This document shows positions 57,609 to 64,000 of a stretch of 64,000 nt of DNA, piece after piece. A model generated the notes under the pieces. That model did no database searches, was not told the origin of the DNA, and worked only from the letters and a program-made list of their open reading frames with translations. The DNA is from Litsea cubeba. Its lineage: Eukaryota; Streptophyta; Magnoliopsida; Laurales; Lauraceae. Location: assembly GCA_012931725.1 (NCBI GenBank), contig CM022945.1, positions 20,742,318 through 20,806,317 of the forward strand, read 5' to 3'. Position numbers and translations under genes: made by a program. Position 1 is the stretch's first letter; each line of letters begins with the position of its first letter.

Positions 57609-60600
57609 TTACCAATAACCCGCTAACATCCAAACCATCAACCTTGGCATCCATAGCTTGAGAAAGAAACGTGCAACAAGTAAACCAGGATGAGGTATTT
57701 GTAACCTTGTTAGAAACTGCAATAAGAACATGTCATGCCATTAAAAACACCAAAAAGAAAACATCCATAGGGACTTCTTCAAATCAAAGCTATATCGAAA
57801 GGCAAGACTTACACACAATGGACTGGACCCAAAATCCAAGTATGGTTGGTATGTTGTGACCATCTTTGATGCCATTCGGGCTACTGCATGTACTACACTT
57901 ACGCGAATCCTCCTTTTCCTCTCGTATCTATTTAATAACTCAAAAGTGAACAATTGAAGGTTAAACATCACTCATCCATATGAAATTTACTCAACATATA
58001 AAAGACTAACACTCACGCTACAGTTAAGATGCGACTAAATACTACCACATATTCTCACCTTCTGCAGCTTAATGTAATCTTAAATGATTCAGTTCTGGCT
58101 AAAAAAATTAATATTGCTTCAGTTCAGTCTTGCGATACAACACTGAAATTGAAATGTTGACCACCCTTTGCTAGATGTCCGTCCCGTACCCTCACAAGGT
58201 TGATTCTAATTAAGTGATACCTTTTCAGTGCCAAAGCAATTTCATTCGAAACCCTGCCGTTGCAGCTCCTCTCTGCAGCCTTTTCCAGCTCAAGTATAAG
58301 TTGATAACAATCCTGCATATGTTTTTCTTTAATACATAATTCTTTTAAAACTCTGAAAATTATCAAATCAAAACATAAGATTTTCTCTGATGACCTAGAC
58401 CATCTCTCTGTCTGACCGGATTAGTGGCAGTTGCAAACAACATACCTCAATTGCCATGCAACCTCCCTGACCTAGATTTGGCTGCATAGCATGAGCAGCA
58501 TCACCTAGTAGTGTCACATGCCCTCTTCCCCAGGTATAGATCATGTCCCTATCATAAATATCTCTCCGGAAAATCATTGGTTCAGGTGTTTCAGATATAA
58601 GGGTAACCACTTCGGGGCACCAACCACCAAACAGTTCAAAAAGCCTCTTCTTTTTACCTGCTGTTTTCAAATCATTAAGTCATCCATTAAGGGTTTTCAA
58701 AAGGTCACCAGAATATTTCAGATTAGGCATGTCTACTGAAAAAAATCTGCTAGATTTTGGTCTTGCAAGTACAAGGTGAAAGTAGGTAACCCAATAAGAC
58801 AAAACAGTAAAAAAGCACAGCTGACCCAACTGGATCGAGATTTGTACCAGCTTAATGAGCTTCCAATGGTGTGACAGTCCATTAGCAGTCCAAATTTACA
58901 TGAATAAGTGGACATGTTAATATAAGTTGTCCAAAACAACGTGGACATGTCTGGAAAGTTTCACTGAGAAATGGGAACATTTGACGCAGATTCTCTTATT
59001 TTTATCCATTTTTTTTATAGTAGGATCATTCATTGTGACTTGAATAGACCCATATATTAATCTCTTACTAATTAATTTTTGTTTGTGTGGTTTAATTTGA
59101 AGCTTTACATCTATTAACTGTGAGAGTCCTCTAAAGGTTTCTAGGAATCAAGACAGAAACAACAAGCTAATGATCAACTGATGAATCACACACTGCTCTT
59201 GATTAAGACAGCATACAAGCTTCCAGGGATGTAAGAGAAAACTAGCCAGCAGTGGCAAAAACACCTTTGGCAACAAGTATTATAACGAACATTGATCAAG
59301 GTTAAGAAGACATCAGCTACGTACCTTAGCCTGGTAAAGATGCATTCACTTGATACAAGAGAAAATAAAGCAAAATAAAATCCCACTAACCATAATTTGA
59401 AAACCAAAATACTTAGCTTCATCAGGTCACTTCATAGTTTCAAATCAGGTTTATATAAATAATTCATATAATTCAAAAATTACAAGCATGTGCAGTAAGG
59501 CTTAGAAAAATCTATCCATATTAAATTACACATTGGAGATCAGGTTGAATTGACTTGAATATTGACCCAATTGAGTTGACTCAACCTTTTTTGAACTTGC
59601 TCCAACAGAAGATAAGTTAAGACAGTTAACATACCTGAAGGAGGATCAGTGTTTCCAGGAGGCTCCCTGTGGAATGCATACCACTGCATCCTCCCAGCTC
59701 CAACATCAGAAGCAACAAAGTACTGACTATAGCCCAAAAACACCCGATACCTTGACAGGCAAAAAATGATAATATGTGTATCATCATGCCATGAATTCGG
59801 AGTAGACACTGTACAAGCAAAATTATTTGGTGTACAATAAGTATTTCATGAGCATAAGCATACCCAACAGTGCTATTATATGCCGGCACAAGTTCTGTTA
59901 ATCCACTATAGCATGTATAATTTGTATATTGCGCTTCTTTCCACCCAAACAGTCTTGCACGCACCTAAACAGCAAATGAAAGAAATGGAAAGAGGTCTGT
60001 CAAAGAAATGATTCTGACTCCAAAACAAAATAATAATGACAACAACGACAACAACTGATGATAAAGAAGAAAAAGGCCAAGGTCACCTTTGACCATATTC
60101 CATCTGCACCAACTAAAATATCACCTTCATATTGGCGTCCATCATCAAGAATAACAGTGACCTATTCCATGCAAAGATTATTATGTAAGTAAAATTCTAC
60201 TTCCATAAACTATGAAAGTCAATTAAACACAAAAAGGTGTTTTCATTATCATGCCGCCTAGACTTGGGTAAGGGTGAGGTCTGCCAAAGCCAGCCCATTT
60301 AGCTTTTAGGACTAAACAAGATGTCCAAGCCTGAATCATTTTTTTTTTTTAATGACCCAAAAGAGAAGGCCAGATCCAGCACATGGAAATGAAAGATCCT
60401 GAATCAGGGCTCAAAGATTCAAGAGGTGTACATTCTAGACCTGGTTTCCCATATGGACCTGGCCCACGGATCTGAAAAGTGGCCTAGGCCAAGTTGAAAG
60501 AACCGACGTCTGAACTGGAAGGCCTTCCTTGCTGACAGTGTCAAAGGTGGGTCTGAAAATGGCATGTTTCTATTGGCAAAGGGTTGAGGGTGGGGATCAA

Positions 60601-62394
60601 AGTGCATGAATTCATTTTCATGTGTGTTTCTGGTGGTGTTGAAGGGACTATTTGCTTAGATTGTATGCCCTAACCAAGTAGATATCTTCCTCCTGTCGAG
60701 ATTTTCAAACCCCATTTGTTTTCCGTAAGAAATATGCAAACTTCAGAAAACATCTTTCACATTGCCCAACACTATATCATAACTGCTTCAGGCTTTTACC
60801 AAAAAAAAAAAAACTGATTCAGGCTTCAAAATGTAACAACTCATGGAAAGAGATCAATTAAGAAATTATAACCTTATCAGAATCTTCTTTGAAGTCCACA
60901 ACATTGGAGTTGTTATATACAATATCAACACCAACTGCATTTACTAAGATGTTTTGCAATGTCATCCTACAGACCACTTGAGTAACTGGAAGCCCACTCT
61001 TCACAGCAGGAGTTAAAAGATCAAACTTGATAAACCTGCACTAGCAGAAGAACCAGCATATTTGAATGGAGATGAGACAACTTTAGACTTCTCTGTAACA
61101 GCTTGTAACACTTATCCTCATATTCTCATATTTGTGTGGCTGTATTTTATAAACACAAAATTATCCTCTCTTAAGCAAAACTACTTTAGCATAAGGGGTG
61201 ACTAGACTATCCTTAGAGACCATTTGATGAGGCCATGGGGTGATGCGGTGACCCACAGCGACTCTGAACTTCCTTACTCTCTGGACCCAAATGCAAAATA
61301 CTTGAGCAAAATAGTCTACTATAAGCAATTCAAAATAATTCGCTTGCTATATGCTTCAATTAAATGCTCAATCCAATTTCCACCAAATTAAATAATAGTA
61401 ATAAAAAAACTTAAATAACAGTAATAACCTTCATCAACTAGACAAGAAATGTTGGAAAGGGAGAGAAATAAATTTCTGCCATCAAGATCATAGAAGGCAA
61501 GTATTGAACACAAAATCCAACCAAATGGGGCTGAAAACATGTAAAGAATCTCAAGAAGCTACATTTGATAGAAACTTCACCATACTTTATTATGAGAAGT
61601 CTCAATCTATACACAAGAAAGATAATGAATTCAAGTTCAAACTAAACCTTATCAAAAAATAAATTCTAGCCTAACATCTCTAAAGACCTATATCTCTAAC
61701 CTATCTACCATAACCCTGTAGCCAGTTGAAGATGGCACATATTCAGATATACAAAGCATTGGCTTAAGCCCCTCCTTTAATTGATAGCTGCTCTCTCTCT
61801 CTCTCTCTCTGGTTGATAACATGACTTGAACCCATAGGGACACAACCTCAAGGTTGCAATAGTGAGCACCTTCCATTGTGCCACGGGCTCTTGTTAAATT
61901 AGAATGTATAAGCTTGAGGCCATAGGTAAAATCAAATGATAGTAAAGGGATCCCTTCCCAACAACTGAAAACAAAAGGATCAAACCATTTTTCCGAATGT
62001 TTCCAACGGAAACACCTCTCAAAAACAAGTTGCAAAATGTAAACAACAAAAGTTGGAGCCAAACAGGGGTTACCTGCAGTTGAGAAAATGAGAACATACC
62101 TGCTTAAATGGCCAAACTTATCGAGCAACAAGCCTAAACAGAGTATCAAAAAACAGGTGAGACCCTATGAAGATGCAATTAAAAGTAGGTGAGTTTCAAG
62201 TTTAAAGGGCAAATTTTCATGTGTTTATTGGCTTCCATAGTTGAATGTTCCGGCAGTAAAAGAAAAACAATAGTAAAATGAAGTCCTTCAATCACATACT
62301 CCTATTTGAAAACAAAACAATGGAACCCTGATATTTAACACTAATAATGGAAAGCATTTTGATGTTCCATACTTTGCAACTTGTAATTCAACTT

Positions 62395-62437
<43 letters not shown>

Positions 62438-63054
62438 GATCTTCTCTCATTAAAAACCTTTCAAAAAAGGGTCTTTTGGGATGATTCAATTAAATGGAGC
62501 TACAGATAAAAATATTCTTTTAACGCAATCATAGATCTTGCGGCATACATCATGAATGGTGAATTTTTACTTCTAAATACCTTATGATAATTGCAGATAT
62601 TCGGGTGTAGCTCAAACAGAACATACCAATTGCCTGATAGGCCGTCTGCTAGGCCATTAGTCCGATCACCAGTAACACAGCCTGCTTCAATGATCTTGTT
62701 GACTACATCTTTATCAATAGCTTCCAAGACTGCCAAGGCGTTGCTCTGGAGCTGAATGGGACCTCGGTGCCGACCTTCACCTCTCACTGCACTCAAGTTC
62801 TTCTCAAAGACTTTAACGTCGAATCCGCGCTTCTTCGCTGCCAAAGCAAGCACCAACCCACCAATTCCACCACCGGCTATCAGAATTCGCAGTTTCCTAC
62901 ACTTCTTTGTCTCTAAACCCTTCTCCAAGTCAGCAGAATCACCATGTTCGCATCTAATTCCACTTCTAAAACTACTTTTTCTCGCTTTAAAGTCAGAAAT
63001 TTTGGCAGAACAAAGGGAATGGTTGAAGAAGCAATGGCCTTGAACAAATGCCAT
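57609..63054 (-). CDS. Zeaxanthin-epoxidase-like FAD monooxygenase, lacking the FHA domain
   Basis: Nine exons: 63054-62627, 61035-60873, 60161-60087, 59964-59864, 59750-59635, 58657-58446, 58312-58221, 57927-57813 and 57716-57609. Junctions are GT-AG and phases consistent, giving 469 aa. Residues 1-55 look like a chloroplast transit peptide. The FAD-binding GxGxxG (LIAGGGIGGLVLALAAKKRG), the DG motif (GADGIWSKVR) and the GD motif (GHVTLLGDAAHAMQPNLGQG) are intact. Canonical ZEP (ABA1, about 660 aa) epoxidises zeaxanthin to violaxanthin and feeds ABA synthesis. This protein follows ZEP through IPHPG to about residue 469, then ends at TAA immediately after LAGYW. The last 'exon' runs through a good donor (TG|GTAAGC at 57612), so a lost downstream exon is equally possible. 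The ~200-residue C-terminus with the FHA domain is absent, and the NSE4 pseudo-fragment starts only ~370 bp downstream. Either a natural short paralog or a 3'-truncated gene. Confidence 0.85.
61792..61812. repeat. (CT)n microsatellite
   Basis: CT dinucleotide run in intron 1 of the ZEP-like gene. Confidence 0.85.
62396..62433. repeat. (CT)n microsatellite
   Basis: A long CT run (about 18 units) in intron 1 of the ZEP-like gene, ~200 bp from the exon 1 donor. Confidence 0.9.
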
Positions 63055-63443
63055 GGATCAAAGATTACAAAGACAGAGGCTATTCCTTTATTATATATGA
63101 AAAGGAGGTTAATTGATGAGTTTGTTTTGATGCCAGGCTACTGCGGTGACAAACAGTCATTCATATGCTAAATTTAGAAAGTATAAAGAAGACCAATTAA
63201 GACTAATCCAAGTCAATAGAAACTGATGAGAAAATGAGAATTCAGAGAAAAGGAAATGGGGAAATGGGGTGAGATCACTAACCCATCAAATAATTACAAG
63301 AGAAGATGAGAAGATATTAAAGATTCAGAAACAGGAAAGTAAGTGAAAGTGGGGCGACGTGAGAATACAAGCCCGGGATCGGCTTCTTCTTTTTCCATTT
63401 TTGCCCTTTTAAGTTTCAACTAAATAGTCTCCAATGTCTCTTG
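63055..63443 (-). promoter_or_regulatory. Upstream region of the ZEP-like gene
   Basis: Noncoding sequence upstream of the ATG at 63054. A weak AT-rich stretch (TTATATATG at about 63090-63100) could be a core element. Nothing else can be assigned. Confidence 0.3.
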
Positions 63444-63734
63444 AGCTGTTTGGGAATTTATTAATACAGTTGAGTGGAATAAATGTTATTTTGAAAAAAT
63501 AATATAATATAAGTGAGTTATGATAGTATTTTATTTTTAGTGATTTGTAATGGAATTTTCTTGACTTTTTTTTATTGAAAAGTGGAGATTTTTTATTTTT
63601 TAGTGGTTACTTTTTAACTTTTTTGGTAGAAATATGGTGGGAAATTTGATAAAAGTGCTTTTTGACTTTTTAACTTTTTGGAAAAGTGGGGCTTTACGTT
63701 ACTCCACTTTACAAGTAACGTTCCCAAATGGCAC
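63444..63734 (+). mobile_element. AT-rich MITE, family copy 3
   Basis: The ends GCTGTTTGGGAATTTA and the inverse GCCATTTGGGAACGTTA form TIRs. The interior TATTTTATTTTTAGT, TGACTTTTT and AAAGTGGAG words are collinear with copies 1 and 2. It lies about 390 bp upstream of the ZEP-like start codon. Confidence 0.6.
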
Positions 63735-64000
63735 TCTGAAAACTGGCCCACCTCAATGTTTTCCAACATAAATATAAAATTAGAGACATCTGTGAGGAGA
63801 GAACCCCCTTTAATAGCAACTTTCAAATTAAGACATTGCTTATGTAGTTCTAGCATCTTGACCTAAAGTGAGTCTCACCTTCAAATTGATCCTTTATAAA
63901 TTTAATTAAAATAAAAAAAATAAAAAATAAATTGAATTGCATCAAATAAAATGGCTCTTTGGCTGGTATAACTCTTTAATTGAAAAGGTGTTTGGCTGGC
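63735..64000. other. Window end, AT-rich
   Basis: No feature supported. It ends in sequence with a GTTTGGCTGGC word that may be another MITE terminus cut by the window edge. Confidence 0.3.

Noticed and set aside
61688..62149. 153-residue minus-strand open frame between ZEP-like exons 1 and 2
   Set aside because: Lies in intron 1, has no ZEP similarity, and splicing from 62627 to 61035 restores the family sequence without it.

Overview
This window is nuclear DNA of a flowering plant. The genes are split by GT-AG introns and encode plant-specific or chloroplast-targeted proteins, and AT-rich spacers full of MITEs, tRNA-derived SINEs and LTR-retrotransposon pieces separate them. The gene sequences and gene spacing would fit a magnoliid (Lauraceae-like) genome, but that placement is a guess from general resemblance and was not tested.

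Five protein genes are supported. (1) 860-3977, minus: a complete five-exon NPF7-type nitrate/peptide-family transporter. (2) 19809-24695, plus: a twelve-exon plastid enoyl-ACP reductase (MOD1/ENR) whose exons are all recognisable and in frame, but which carries an in-frame TGA in the transit peptide and a lost AG acceptor at exon 2. (3) 25834-32042, minus, tail-to-tail with ENR: a complete seven-exon NSE4 kleisin of the SMC5/6 complex. (4) 45700-46782, plus: an intronless plant-specific gene of unknown function. (5) 57609-63054, minus: a nine-exon zeaxanthin-epoxidase-like FAD monooxygenase that stops before the FHA domain.

Region by region: 1-0.86 kb, 3' flank of NPF7; 4-17 kb, a gene-poor repeat zone with a SINE, tandem repeats, a Harbinger-like candidate and a GC-rich fold-back MULE-like MITE at 16.1-16.8 kb; 17-32.5 kb, the ENR-NSE4 gene island carrying two hAT-type MITEs with perfect 8-bp target duplications; 32.5-34.2 kb, spacer; 34.2-41.9 kb, a gag-only LTR retrotransposon (minus orientation, TSD CAGGT) with a minisatellite and a nested ~3.1-kb solo LTR; 42-53.4 kb, spacer around the orphan gene with MITEs and a Helitron 3' end; 53.4-57.2 kb, a decayed direct duplicate of the ENR-NSE4 flanks from which the ENR coding exons are missing; then the ZEP-like gene.

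The main discoveries are: the segmental duplication with its core deleted, lying directly beside the shortened ZEP-like gene; the damaged ENR copy; the TR-GAG-like retroelement with its nested insertion; several MITEs defined by TIRs and TSDs, one with a probable empty site in the paralogous segment; and a three-copy AT-rich MITE family. The genes do not form a pathway. ENR (fatty acid synthesis) and the ZEP-like enzyme (carotenoid epoxidation) would both act in plastids, NSE4 in the nucleus and NPF7 in a membrane.
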